This document shows positions 15,903 through 24,524 of a stretch of DNA of 64,000 nt, one piece after another. How positions within the stretch are numbered: the first letter of the stretch is position 1; every line of letters starts with the position of its first letter. The notes beneath the pieces are model-generated. The model did no database searches and was not told where the DNA came from. It was given only the letters and a program-made list of their open reading frames with translations. The DNA is from DATEDA01 sp963744255 (lineage in GTDB: Bacteria; Pseudomonadota; Gammaproteobacteria; Burkholderiales; SG8-39), in contig CAVUSZ010000042.1 of the NCBI GenBank assembly GCA_963744255.1, positions 62,001-126,000 of the forward strand. Direction: 5' to 3'. Both the position numbers and the translations under genes were made by a program.

Positions 15903-16601
15903 GTGGCCGATCGCATCCTCATCATCGACGACGACGCGCGCCTCGGCGCAATGGTGAGGGACTACCTCGGCCAGTCGGGTTTCCGCGCGACCGTCCACGA
16001 GACCGCGGCCGACGGTCTCGCAGCGCTGAGGGCGGCGCCGTTCGACGCGCTCGTTCTCGACGTGATGCTGCCCGACCTCGACGGGTTCGAGATCCTGCGG
16101 CGGGTGCGTGCGGACTCGGATGTCCCGATCCTCATGCTGACCGCGCGCGGCGAGGCGACCGATCGCGTCGTCGGCCTCGAGCTGGGTGCGGACGACTATC
16201 TGCCCAAGCCGTTCAATCCCCGCGAGCTGCTCGCCCGGCTGCGGGCGATTCTGCGGCGGCGCAGGGCCTCGTCGGGACCGGCGGCCGTGCTCCGTTTCGG
16301 GCGGCTGGAGGTCGACCGAGGCGCGCGCGCCGTCCGCGTCGACGGCGAGGACCGGCCGCTCACGAGCTACCAGTTCGATCTCCTCGTCGCGCTCGCCGAG
16401 CACTCGGGGCGCGTCCTCTCGCGCGAGACGCTCATGGATCTCGTTCGCGGCGAGTCCCTCGACGCCTTCGACCGCTCGATCGACGTGCACGTCTCCCGCA
16501 TCCGCTCGGCGATCGAGGACGACCCCAGGAAGCCGCGGCGGATCATCACGGTCCGGGGCGCCGGGTACGTGTTCGCGCGCAGCCAGGACAGCGAGAGTTG
16601 A
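15903..16601 (+). CDS. OmpR/PhoB-family response regulator (CpxR-like)
   Basis: This 232-residue regulator has a receiver domain (residues 1-115, phospho-acceptor Asp53, acidic pair Asp10-Asp11, Thr80 and Lys102) and an OmpR-type winged helix DNA-binding domain (about 130-225, ending in the wing ITVRGAGYVFAR). The start is GTG at 15903. It overlaps the sensor kinase start by 4 bases. The Spy-like gene upstream and the sensor downstream make a Cpx-like envelope or metal stress circuit the most likely role. Confidence 0.9.
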   Translation: MADRILIIDDDARLGAMVRDYLGQSGFRATVHETAADGLAALRAAPFDALVLDVMLPDLDGFEILRRVRADSDVPILMLTARGEATDRVVGLELGADDYLPKPFNPRELLARLRAILRRRRASSGPAAVLRFGRLEVDRGARAVRVDGEDRPLTSYQFDLLVALAEHSGRVLSRETLMDLVRGESLDAFDRSIDVHVSRIRSAIEDDPRKPRRIITVRGAGYVFARSQDSES

Positions 16602-17854
16602 GAAAGCTCTATCTCCAGCTGTACCTCACCGTCGTCGCCAGCCTGATCGTCTTCGCGATTGCGGCCGGCTGGCTCTGGCGCGTCCTCGTCCAGGTCGCAC
16701 CGCCGCCGCAGGCCTACGCGCTTGCCTCCGAGATTGCGCAAGGCGCGCTGCCGCCCGCGGATGCGCCGCGCGAAGCGCAGCAAGCAGCCCTCGAGAAGCT
16801 CTCGGCCGGCGGCCAGGTCAATGTCGCGCTCTTCGCTCCCGACGGCACCGAAATCGCGCACGTCGGGCCGGAGCTCCCCGGGCCGCGCGGCGGCCGCCAT
16901 CGCCACGGCTACCCTTGGCATCGCGGAAGGGTTTGGACGCTCGAGCTGCCCGACGGCAGGTGGCTCGCGGCCCGGCCACCGCGGCGCGAATCTCGCCCGT
17001 TCGCGCCCTTCGGCCTGGCCCTGACGCTCGGGTTGCTCGCCCTCGCCGTCGCGGTCGGCGCGTACCCGGTGGTGCGGCGCGCGACGCGCCGGCTCGAGCG
17101 TCTGAAAACCAGCGTCGAGGCGTTCGGGGCGGGCGACCTGGCGACGCGCGTACGGGTCGAGGGCCGCGACGAGGTGGCCACCCTCGCCGCGAGCTTCAAC
17201 CGTTCGGCCGAGCGGATCGAGGGGTTGGTCAGCGCGCACAAGAGCCTCCTCGCCAATGCCTCACACGAGCTCCGCTCGCCGCTGACGCGGATCCGGATGG
17301 CGGTCGAGATGCTCGGAGGCGAGGCGAAGCCCGAGCTCCGCGCCGGGCTCGAGCGCGATATCGCCGAGCTCGATGCGCTGGTCGACGAGATCCTGCTCGC
17401 CAGCCGGCTCGACTCGGTCGAGGCGCTGGACGTACGGGAGGACGTCGATCTCCTGGCGCTCGCCGCGGAGGAGTGCGCGCGCGTCGACGCCGCCCTCGAA
17501 GGCGAGCCGGTCTCGGTGAGGGGCGATCCGCGCTTGCTCCGCCGGATGATCCGCAACCTGCTCGAGAACGCGCGGCGTCATGGGGCTGGCACGCCGATCG
17601 ACGTCTCGGTCCGCAAAGGCGCCGGCGTCGGGGCAGCACTACGCGTATGCGACCGGGGCCCCGGCGTGCCGGAAACCGAGCGCGAGCGGATCTTCGAACC
17701 GTTCTACCGGCTCGCCGGCGCGCGCGAGCGCGAGGGGGGCGTGGGCCTCGGGCTCGCGCTGGTGCGTCAGATCGCGCGCAAGCACGGCGGCGACGCGAAA
17801 TGCACCCCGCGCGAGGGCGGTGGGAGCTGCTTCGAGGTCCTACTTCCGGGCTGA
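16598..17854 (+). CDS. Sensor histidine kinase partnered with the OmpR-type regulator
   Basis: This 418-residue inner-membrane kinase starts with TTG at 16598 inside the regulator stop (TTGA overlap). It has a transmembrane helix at about 8-30, a periplasmic sensor of about 100 residues, a second helix at about 138-157 and a HAMP segment (about 160-212). The HisKA domain carries the phospho-acceptor His223 in ASHELRSPLTR, and the ATPase domain has NLLENARRHG, DRGPGVP and GVGLGLALV. The periplasmic domain has a short His/Arg-rich run (residues about 97-110, RGGRHRHGYPWHRG), which could bind metal. The 3' end overlaps the convergent GTPase gene by 15 bases. Confidence 0.9.
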   Translation: MRKLYLQLYLTVVASLIVFAIAAGWLWRVLVQVAPPPQAYALASEIAQGALPPADAPREAQQAALEKLSAGGQVNVALFAPDGTEIAHVGPELPGPRGGRHRHGYPWHRGRVWTLELPDGRWLAARPPRRESRPFAPFGLALTLGLLALAVAVGAYPVVRRATRRLERLKTSVEAFGAGDLATRVRVEGRDEVATLAASFNRSAERIEGLVSAHKSLLANASHELRSPLTRIRMAVEMLGGEAKPELRAGLERDIAELDALVDEILLASRLDSVEALDVREDVDLLALAAEECARVDAALEGEPVSVRGDPRLLRRMIRNLLENARRHGAGTPIDVSVRKGAGVGAALRVCDRGPGVPETERERIFEPFYRLAGAREREGGVGLGLALVRQIARKHGGDAKCTPREGGGSCFEVLLPG

Positions 17855-19315
17855 ATCGAGCGCGCCGGGGTACAGCCGCTCGAGGAGGTCGAGCGCCGCA
17901 CCAGCGATCTCATCGCGCAGCAACGCCGCGAGCTTCGCGGTGTCGCACTCGTCTGCGCGCTCGGCCCAGATCGCGGCCAGTGCGGCCCGGCGCGCGGTCA
18001 CGACCGCCGCCACTTCCGCGTGCCAAAACGGCGGATGCTCGCTTTCCGTCCATTGGCCGCGGCCGCGTCCGTAGTGGGCAACGGCGAGGTAGCGAAGCAG
18101 CGCGGACGCGAAGAATCCGTCGAGAAACTCGTCGCTCCAGCGCACCGCGGTTTCGGACGTGCCGCGCACGAGGTTGTAGCCGCGCGCCAGGCCGGCCGCG
18201 CCGAGCGCGCCGACCAGGCCGCCGGTCAGGAGCCCGGCGCCGAAGGTGAGCCCGCCCGCGGCGAGATCGGCCGCGAGTCCCGAGAGCGCGCCCGAGACGA
18301 GCCCGCCGAGCATCGCCGCCTTGCCCTCGCTCGCGCGTGCGGCGATCGCGAAGTCCCCGGCCAGTCGCGCCAGCACCTCGGCCGCCGCGCGGCCTTCGAG
18401 CCGGTGGATCCCGATCAGGCGGTCGGTCGTCGCGCGAACGTCGCCGTCGAGCCGCTCGGCGAGCCGCGCCATCGCGCGCTCCTTCGCACTCGCCTCGCCG
18501 TCGCGGCCGATGCCGAGCGCCGCGCCGAGCTCCCGCAGCTGCGCCCGCACGCCCTGCTCGACGATCGCCTCGCGATCGCACGCTGCGCGGGCGAGCTGGC
18601 CGCCGAGCCCGTCCATCGAAGCGTCGAACTCGTCCATCCGGCGCGCCTGCCAGGCGGCGGCAAGCCGCTCGAACGCCGGCCGCTTCGCCTCGGGCAGCAC
18701 CGCCTCGACCGCGCGGAGCAGCACCATCTCCTGGACCCAGCAGCGGGCGAACGCATCGAGCGCGAGAACGTCGCGCACCACGGCGTGCCGCGCGACATGT
18801 GCCCGCCAGCGGTCGGTCTCGGCCTGCTCGACGGCTCTCGGGCGCGGGGCGCCAGCCTGGTTGAGGAGCACGAGCGCGGGCTTGCCGATCCACTCGAGGA
18901 TCTGCATCTCGGGCGCGACATATCCGGCATCGCCGGGATCCTCCACGGTGCTGACGAGATAGAGCACGACGTCCGCGTGCTCGCGCACGTTCCGCACCGC
19001 CTGCTGACTTGACCAGAGCGGCCGGTCGCGCCACCGATCCCACACCTGGCTGAGAAACCAGCCGATGGGGTTGCCGGAGAGCTTCAGGCGTCGCGCGAGC
19101 CGCGCGCTGTCGCCGAAGCCCGGCGTGTCCCAGAGACGGAGCGCGTCGCCCTCGGCTGTACCGATCATCATGTGCGCCTCGGCGTCGGCGGTGACGTGCG
19201 GCGCATCGGCCACCTCGCCGATGTTCTGCGCCAGCAGCGTTCGCGCGAGCGTCGTCTTGCCCACGTTCGTGTGCGAGATGAGGCTGAGGTCGATCGTGCG
19301 CTCGTCGCCGCTCAT
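17840..19315 (-). CDS. DUF3482-type GTPase
   Basis: This 491-residue protein starts MSGDERTIDL. It has a GTPase domain with a P-loop at residues 14-21 (SHTNVGKT), DTPGFGD at 63-69 and a hydrophobic LVLLNQAG strand for guanine recognition. The central part is helical, followed by a glycine-rich hydrophobic hairpin near 320-380 that could insert in a membrane. Its start overlaps by one base (TGATG) the stop of the DUF2868 gene, its usual partner. Together they may form a membrane-linked GTPase system; the function is not known. The long N-terminal extension of the open frame upstream of 19315 is the neighbour read in another frame. Confidence 0.8.
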   Translation of the reverse strand: MSGDERTIDLSLISHTNVGKTTLARTLLAQNIGEVADAPHVTADAEAHMMIGTAEGDALRLWDTPGFGDSARLARRLKLSGNPIGWFLSQVWDRWRDRPLWSSQQAVRNVREHADVVLYLVSTVEDPGDAGYVAPEMQILEWIGKPALVLLNQAGAPRPRAVEQAETDRWRAHVARHAVVRDVLALDAFARCWVQEMVLLRAVEAVLPEAKRPAFERLAAAWQARRMDEFDASMDGLGGQLARAACDREAIVEQGVRAQLRELGAALGIGRDGEASAKERAMARLAERLDGDVRATTDRLIGIHRLEGRAAAEVLARLAGDFAIAARASEGKAAMLGGLVSGALSGLAADLAAGGLTFGAGLLTGGLVGALGAAGLARGYNLVRGTSETAVRWSDEFLDGFFASALLRYLAVAHYGRGRGQWTESEHPPFWHAEVAAVVTARRAALAAIWAERADECDTAKLAALLRDEIAGAALDLLERLYPGALDSARK

Positions 19316-20775
19316 CAATCCGCGTCCGCGCGGAGCCCACGCTCGATCGCGGCCTCCGCCGCGGCGAGATCGGGTGCTTCGAGGTCGACGAACACCGGCT
19401 CGAGCCGACGGGCCGCCAGCAGATCGCGCCACGCGGTCCGGCGCTCCTCGAGCCGCACCGGCTGCTGGGCGAAGCGCTTGCGGAAACCGGATTCGTCGAG
19501 GATCACGGCGAGCGGCGTGCCGCGTTTCACCTGCGCGGCGACGGCAGCGACGAACGCGCCATGGTTCTCGGGCTCGGGCGTGGCCGCGAGCGCGTACACG
19601 ATGGCGACGAGCGCGAGCGGCTCCGGCGGGACGAGCGCCTCCGGCAGCGTCTCCTCTGCGCCCCACGCGACGAGCGGCGCCACGCTGAGCTGGGCGCCCG
19701 TCCCGAAGACGCGCGCAGCGATCGACTGCAGGCCGAGCACCGCCTGGGGTGGCAGCTGGTAGCTGTACGGCACGATGCGCACGCGCGCCACCTCGCTGCG
19801 GACCTGGCGCGCAAGCCGCTGGTAGTAGGGATCATCGAGGCGAAGCGGGAAATGCGCCGTGAGTCTGCGCTCGACGAGCCACGTCCCCATGCCGAGGATG
19901 AAGCGCGGCGCGAGCACGACGAGCGCGACGGTCGCGGCGTAGAGGTGGATCCACGGCGCGGCGTTCTCGCCCGTGCCGCCGCCTTCGAACCGGATCGCCT
20001 CGAGCCCCGGGACGTCGGAGATCGGGATACCGGTCAGCGCGGAAGCCGGGCCGAGGACGAACGAAAGCACGGCGTACACCACTTCGGGGTCGAGGAACGT
20101 GCTTTCCCAGCCGGCGCGGTACTCGAGGACGAGGCCGCGCACATACAACCCGACGATCGCGCCGAGCGCGAATGCAAGCGCGGCGAAGTGGAGGCAGCGC
20201 CCCACGCGTGCCGCGGCAAGCGGCGCGCTCGCCCGGGCCCAATCGCCGAAGAACCGGGCAAGAACGGCGGCAACCACCGGCTCCTTCGATGAGCGTTCGA
20301 CTGGAACGGCGCGGCCGATCCGGCCCACGACCCGTGCGAGGGGCCCGAGCGAGCGGCCGCGCTCGGCGGCGAGCCCCCAGAGGCCGCGCAACACGATGAT
20401 GGCGTACACGGCGATGTTCCACGCGAGCAGCGTAAGCAGCGGAAACGCGAGGATGTTCACGCGCTTCGAGGGCCCGAGCTGATCGGCGACGACGCCGAGC
20501 GCGAACGCGACCATCGCGAGCGCCGGGCCGAGCCAGGTCCGCCATCGTACGGCGCGAAGCGCCCGCGCGAAGGCCGGCTGCCGGCTGTGCAGCCGCTCGA
20601 ACGCGAGCGACGCGCGGCGCGCGATGTACGACGCGGGCGAGGCGTCGCCCCCGACGACCTCCGCCGCGGCTCGGCTCGCCCACGCGCGGTCCTCATCCGA
20701 CCAGAGCGTGCGGGCGTCGTCGGTGGTCTCGACCGCCCGGACCAACACGACTTCGCGCGCCGCGGCTTCGTTCAT
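19315..20775 (-). CDS. DUF2868-type membrane protein, partner of the GTPase
   Basis: With the start at 20775 this protein has 486 residues. Several transmembrane helices are visible (around residues 72-95, 100-122, 195-222, 250-270 and 285-305), followed by a soluble C-terminal domain. The N-terminal part contains the arginine-rich segment WASRAAAEVVGGDA. DUF2868 and DUF3482 genes are commonly paired in proteobacteria, and here they overlap by one base. The membrane protein is probably a receptor or anchor for the GTPase. No catalytic motif is seen. Confidence 0.78.
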   Translation of the reverse strand: MNEAAAREVVLVRAVETTDDARTLWSDEDRAWASRAAAEVVGGDASPASYIARRASLAFERLHSRQPAFARALRAVRWRTWLGPALAMVAFALGVVADQLGPSKRVNILAFPLLTLLAWNIAVYAIIVLRGLWGLAAERGRSLGPLARVVGRIGRAVPVERSSKEPVVAAVLARFFGDWARASAPLAAARVGRCLHFAALAFALGAIVGLYVRGLVLEYRAGWESTFLDPEVVYAVLSFVLGPASALTGIPISDVPGLEAIRFEGGGTGENAAPWIHLYAATVALVVLAPRFILGMGTWLVERRLTAHFPLRLDDPYYQRLARQVRSEVARVRIVPYSYQLPPQAVLGLQSIAARVFGTGAQLSVAPLVAWGAEETLPEALVPPEPLALVAIVYALAATPEPENHGAFVAAVAAQVKRGTPLAVILDESGFRKRFAQQPVRLEERRTAWRDLLAARRLEPVFVDLEAPDLAAAEAAIERGLRADAD

Positions 20776-21017
20776 ACCCGCGGTGGCGGTACCGTGGCCT
20801 GACAGGTTCTTCGCCACCGCGCCCACGGTGCGCGGAATTCCGCTTGCAGGAACACTGCGCCAACGAGCTTGACGGCCTGCAAGACCTCCGACAGCGCGTT
20901 CATCCGCCCCCCCCCGGTCGGCGTCGCGAATAGGAATTCCGGACGGTCGGCTAGGACCCGCGCCTGGCGAGTCGCTATGCTGCGAGCAATCATCCACCAC
21001 CCCATTGCGGAGGGATT

Positions 21018-21386
21018 ATGGCCGATCAAACGAGGGAACTCGTCGTCCTGATGACGAAGGGCACCGACCACGAGCTGTCGTCGGTGGGATTCACGATCGC
21101 GAACGGCGGCATGACCGCCGGACTGAAGGTGTCGGTCTTTCTCACCAGCGCGGCGGTCGATCTGGTCCGCAGGCGCGCAGTCGACACGACCCAGGTGAAC
21201 CCGCTCGAACCGCTGAAGGCCCTCATCGAGGATTTCCTGCGGCGTGGCGGCACGCTCTGGGCCTGCACCCCCTGCGTGAAGGCGCGCGGCTACACGCAGG
21301 AGGACCTCATCGAGGGCGCAGTCATCGCCGGCTCGAGCGTCCTCCACGAGCGGATCAAGTCGGGTGCCGCGACGCTCTCCTTTTGA
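21018..21386 (+). CDS. DsrE-family-like sulfur-relay protein
   Basis: This 122-residue protein has the alpha/beta DsrE/DsrF fold pattern: an N-terminal ELVVLMTKGTDH strand-loop, a central AGLKVSVFLTSAAVDLV segment and a C-terminal region with GGTLWACTPCVKARGY. Cys83 and Cys86 lie where DsrE relatives hold a persulfide-carrying cysteine. The protein may bind small thiols or act as a peroxiredoxin-like or sulfur carrier protein. An AGGGA site precedes the ATG at 21018. It is monocistronic, and its stop faces the convergent glycosylase gene. The exact role is unknown. Confidence 0.75.
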   Translation: MADQTRELVVLMTKGTDHELSSVGFTIANGGMTAGLKVSVFLTSAAVDLVRRRAVDTTQVNPLEPLKALIEDFLRRGGTLWACTPCVKARGYTQEDLIEGAVIAGSSVLHERIKSGAATLSF

Positions 21387-21455
21387 CGCACCGCGCCGTC
21401 GGCCCCGTGCATGCTGATTCGGGGTGACGCGCAACGGCTGAATGCCGTCGGCCGG

Positions 21456-22340
21456 CTACTCGAGCTCATCGATGTTCCGCGGCCAGCTCTTGTGCAGGAG
21501 GCGGGAAAGCGCGCGGTCGGCGAGCACCCTGCCCCCAGTCTGGCACCGCGCGCAGTAGTTCGTCTCGTTCTCGGCGTAACGGATCCGCTGCACAGGCGCG
21601 CCGCAAACCGGGCACGGTTTGCCGAAGCGCCCGTGCACCGCCATCGCGGCGCGGAACGCGGTGACCTTTTCCGGGAAATCGCCGCCCGCCTCGGCGCGCA
21701 GTCGATCGGTCCACGCAACGAGCGTCGCGCGCGTCGCTTCGAACAGTAGGGCGACCGCGTCGTCGTCGAGGCTCGAGGTCATCGCGACCGGCGACAGCCG
21801 GGCCCGGTGCAGGATCTCGTCCGAATACGCGTTCCCGACGCCGCTGAAAAGCCGCGGATCGGCGAGCGCGCGCTTGAGCGTGTGGTTCTCCGACTTGAGA
21901 CGCTGCGCAAACGCGGCGAGGTCGACCTGGAGCACTTCCAGGCCGCCCGCGTCGAACCCCTTCAGCGCGGCCTCGCCCTGCACGAGGTGCATCGATGCGC
22001 GGCGCTTCGTTCCTGCCTCGGTGAACGCGGCCGAGCCGTCGGCGAAGTCGAGCACCGCCAGCGTGATCCGTCCGGGCGGCGCCGCGCCCGGCGAGAGCCA
22101 GCGCAGCCGGCCGGCGACCATCAGGTGGATGACCAGGAAGAGCTCGCCCTCGAGGGCGAGGACGATCCGCTTGCCGATGCGACGAACGCCAAGGACGCGT
22201 TTGCACTCGGCTGACGCGATCGGCGGCACCGCAGTGCGGAGGATGAAGGGAGAGAGCAGCCGCACGCGATCGAGCGTCCGCCCGACCACGCGCCGTTCGA
22301 GCGCTTCGATGTAGACGACTACGTCGGGTAGTTCGGGCAT
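21456..22340 (-). CDS. Fpg/Nei-family DNA glycosylase (divergent paralogue of MutM)
   Basis: This 294-residue protein starts MPELPDV, so it has the catalytic Pro2 and Glu3 of the Fpg/Nei family. A lysine in RRIGKRIV occupies the position of the beta-elimination lysine. The helix-two-turn-helix region (LFSGVGNAYSDEILHRARL) and a C-terminal zinc finger (CPVC...CARC) are also present. It should remove oxidised bases and cut the strand. It differs from the canonical MutM at 29895 in the PELPDV start (Asp instead of Glu) and a longer middle part, and may have different base specificity. It is monocistronic and convergent with the DsrE-like gene. Confidence 0.85.
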   Translation of the reverse strand: MPELPDVVVYIEALERRVVGRTLDRVRLLSPFILRTAVPPIASAECKRVLGVRRIGKRIVLALEGELFLVIHLMVAGRLRWLSPGAAPPGRITLAVLDFADGSAAFTEAGTKRRASMHLVQGEAALKGFDAGGLEVLQVDLAAFAQRLKSENHTLKRALADPRLFSGVGNAYSDEILHRARLSPVAMTSSLDDDAVALLFEATRATLVAWTDRLRAEAGGDFPEKVTAFRAAMAVHGRFGKPCPVCGAPVQRIRYAENETNYCARCQTGGRVLADRALSRLLHKSWPRNIDELE

Positions 22341-22691
22341 CCGACGCAGCGCCTAGGGACACCGTACTTCTCCCCGCCGCGCAGCGGGTCCCGCGGCGCA
22401 AGCACTTGGCGGCGCGTAAGACGCCGCTCATGCTCAGCCAGCCGCTCCGCACCTAAGCCAGAGCTCCGGGCAACATGTCTACTCATCAAGAAAGAGCGAA
22501 CGTTGTCGAGTGCATCCACTTGGGCGAGGTACACGTCCATGATGCCGAATTGGGTAGACAAGCGTTTCTCGTTTAACTGTTTCGAGGACATCTTCCCGCG
22601 CGATGCGGCCCCTGGCCCAGCGCATCGCCCACCACTCAGAAATTCGCGCCTTGCCCCTCCGGGCGATCACCAAGGAATTGAGAACCGGCGA
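22341..22691 (-). other. Probably degraded region with small broken frames
   Basis: No intact gene is supported in about 350 bases between the glycosylase and ychF. On the minus strand one frame (22479-22673) contains RGRIAREDVLETVKRETLVYP. This weakly resembles the DUF4258 toxin-like pattern, where a basic helix with an x-G-I-S-x-E-D-V-x-x-x-I turn is followed by a strand. An overlapping frame (22319-22591) starts MSSKQLNEKRL. Local AT content is higher than in the flanks around 22480-22600. This looks like the residue of a horizontally acquired small gene, but the assignment is tentative. Confidence 0.25.
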
Positions 22692-23786
22692 CTAGACGTT
22701 GAACCGGAAGTAGATGACATCGCCGTCGCGGACGACGTACTCCTTGCCCTCGAGCCGCATCTTCCCCGCCTCCTTCGCGCCGAGCTCGCCCTTGCCGGCG
22801 ATGTAGTCGTCGTACGCGATCACCTCGGCACGGATGAAGCCGCGCTCGAAGTCGGTGTGGATCGCGCCGGCCGCCTGAGGCGCGGTCGCGCCGACGGTCA
22901 CCGTCCACGCGCGCACCTCCTTCGGGCCGGCGGTGAAGAAGGTCTGCAGGCCGAGCAGCGCGTAGCCGGCGCGAATCACGCGGTTCAGCCCCGGCTCGGC
23001 GAGCCCCATGTCGGCGAGGAAAACCTGCTTGTCCTCGTCGCTCATGTCGGCGATCTCCGCCTCGAGAGCGGCGCAGATCGCGACCACCGGCGCGCTCTCC
23101 GCCCGCGCGTGCGCCTCGATCCGTGCGAGCAGCGGGTTGCTAGTAAAGCCCTTGTCCGCAACGTTCGCCACGTACATCGTCGGCTTCATCGTCAGCAGGA
23201 AGAGCGGCCGAAGCACTGCGAGCTCCTCCTTCGAGAGATCGACCGTGCGTGCGGGCCTCGCCTCGTTCAGCGCCGGCTGCACCTTCTCGAGTACCGCGAC
23301 GAGGCGCTGCGCGTCCTTGTCCCCGCCCGACCGGGCGACTTTCGCATAGCGCGCCAGCTGCTTGTCCACGGTCGCGAGGTCGGCGAGCGCGAGCTCGGTG
23401 TTGATCGTCTCGATGTCCGCGACCGAGTCGACCTTGCCCGCGACGTGCACCACGTTGTCGTCCTCGAAGCAGCGTACGACGTGCGCGATCGCATCGGTCT
23501 CGCGGATGTTGGCGAGGAACTGGTTGCCGAGCCCCTCGCCCTTCGAGGCGCCCGCCACCAGCCCGGCGATGTCGACGAACTCGACGGTCGCCGGCGTCAC
23601 CTTCTGCGGTTTCGCGATCGCCGCGATGGTCGCGAGCCGCGGGTCGTGCACCTCGACGATGCCGACGTTCGGATCGATCGTGCAGAAGGGATAGTTCTCC
23701 GCCGCGATCCCCGCCTTGGTGAGCGCGTTGAAGAGCGTGGACTTGCCGACGTTCGGCAGGCCGACGATGCCACAGCCGAGGCTCAC
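22692..23786 (-). CDS. ychF: Redox-regulated ATPase/ribosome-binding P-loop protein YchF
   Basis: This 364-residue Obg-family P-loop protein starts with GIVGLPNVGKSTLFNALTKAG and contains VEFVDIAGLVAGASKGEGLGNQFL (switch II) and a C-terminal TGS-like domain ending DGDVIYFRFNV. YchF prefers ATP to GTP and associates with ribosomes. Its length matches the family (363 in many proteobacteria). The start overlaps the pth stop by 4 bases, the conserved pth-ychF arrangement in this class. Confidence 0.95.
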   Translation of the reverse strand: MSLGCGIVGLPNVGKSTLFNALTKAGIAAENYPFCTIDPNVGIVEVHDPRLATIAAIAKPQKVTPATVEFVDIAGLVAGASKGEGLGNQFLANIRETDAIAHVVRCFEDDNVVHVAGKVDSVADIETINTELALADLATVDKQLARYAKVARSGGDKDAQRLVAVLEKVQPALNEARPARTVDLSKEELAVLRPLFLLTMKPTMYVANVADKGFTSNPLLARIEAHARAESAPVVAICAALEAEIADMSDEDKQVFLADMGLAEPGLNRVIRAGYALLGLQTFFTAGPKEVRAWTVTVGATAPQAAGAIHTDFERGFIRAEVIAYDDYIAGKGELGAKEAGKMRLEGKEYVVRDGDVIYFRFNV

Positions 23787-24388
23787 GGCGCCGTTCCGCC
23801 GACCGGTGGCTCGTCGGCCGGCGGCTTCCTCGTGTGCAGCTTCATCGTCGCTGCCTGCAGGTCGCCCGACAGGATCAGGGGCGAAACGTCGAGACTGCGC
23901 TCGATCGACTCGTCGATCAGCGCGCGGTCGTCAGGCGAAGGCGGGGTCAGCACGTAACCGGCCACCAGGTCCTTGTCGCCGGGATGGCCGATGCCGATTC
24001 GCAGCCGCCAGAACCCGTGCGAGCCGAGTTGCGCCGCGACGTCCTGCAAGCCGTTGTGGCCGGCGACGCCGCCGCCGAGCTTGAGCTTCACCGTGCCCGG
24101 CGGGAAATCGAGCTCGTCGTGCGCGACGAGCACTTCATCGGGCTGGATCTTGTAGAAGCGCGCGAGCGCGCCGACCGCCCGGCCGGAGAGGTTCATGTAG
24201 GTCTGCGGCATGACCAGCCAGATGTCACCCGGGAGCCGAGCGGTGTGGGCGTGGTACTTCGGTTCGGCGCGAAAACTCGCGCGCTCGCGCGCGGCGAGGC
24301 GCTCGGCGAACCAGAACCCCGCGTTGTGGCGGTCGCGCTCGTGCCTGCGGCCAGGATTGCCCAGCCCCGCGATGAGTTTGATGGCCAT
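23783..24388 (-). CDS. pth: Peptidyl-tRNA hydrolase
   Basis: This 201-residue esterase frees tRNA from peptidyl-tRNA that has dropped off the ribosome. Catalytic elements are visible: Asn11 in GLGNPG, His21 in DRHNAGF, MNLSG and the aspartate of DELDFPPG, plus the GGGVAGHNGLQ loop. The C-terminus carries a proline-rich tail. It lies between rplY (upstream, with a terminator-like hairpin in between) and ychF (4-base overlap), the usual betaproteobacterial order. Confidence 0.95.
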   Translation of the reverse strand: MAIKLIAGLGNPGRRHERDRHNAGFWFAERLAARERASFRAEPKYHAHTARLPGDIWLVMPQTYMNLSGRAVGALARFYKIQPDEVLVAHDELDFPPGTVKLKLGGGVAGHNGLQDVAAQLGSHGFWRLRIGIGHPGDKDLVAGYVLTPPSPDDRALIDESIERSLDVSPLILSGDLQAATMKLHTRKPPADEPPVGGTAP

Positions 24389-24469
24389 ACGGCGAGCGCG
24401 CCGGAAATGAGGGGTGGCTTGCGACAGGGCGCGTGAACACCCCGCGCAAGGGTGTAGCGCGCGCGGGCG

Positions 24470-24503
24470 GTCGAAAAGGAAGCGCGGCGGTGAACCGCCG
24501 CGC
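24470..24503 (-). terminator. Rho-independent terminator after rplY
   Basis: On the minus strand, 21 bases past the rplY stop, there is a perfect 10-bp stem (GCGCGGCGGT / ACCGCCGCGC) with a 2-base loop, followed by TTCCTTTTC. It should end or attenuate the prs-rplY transcript before pth. Confidence 0.7.
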
Positions 24504-24524
24504 CCCGTCGCTTGCGCAAGCTCC

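Noticed and set aside
20909..20917. Run of nine C upstream of the DsrE-like gene as a possible phase-variable tract
   Set aside because: It lies in an intergenic GC-rich region, is not inside a start region or between promoter elements I can identify, and a single tract is weak evidence.
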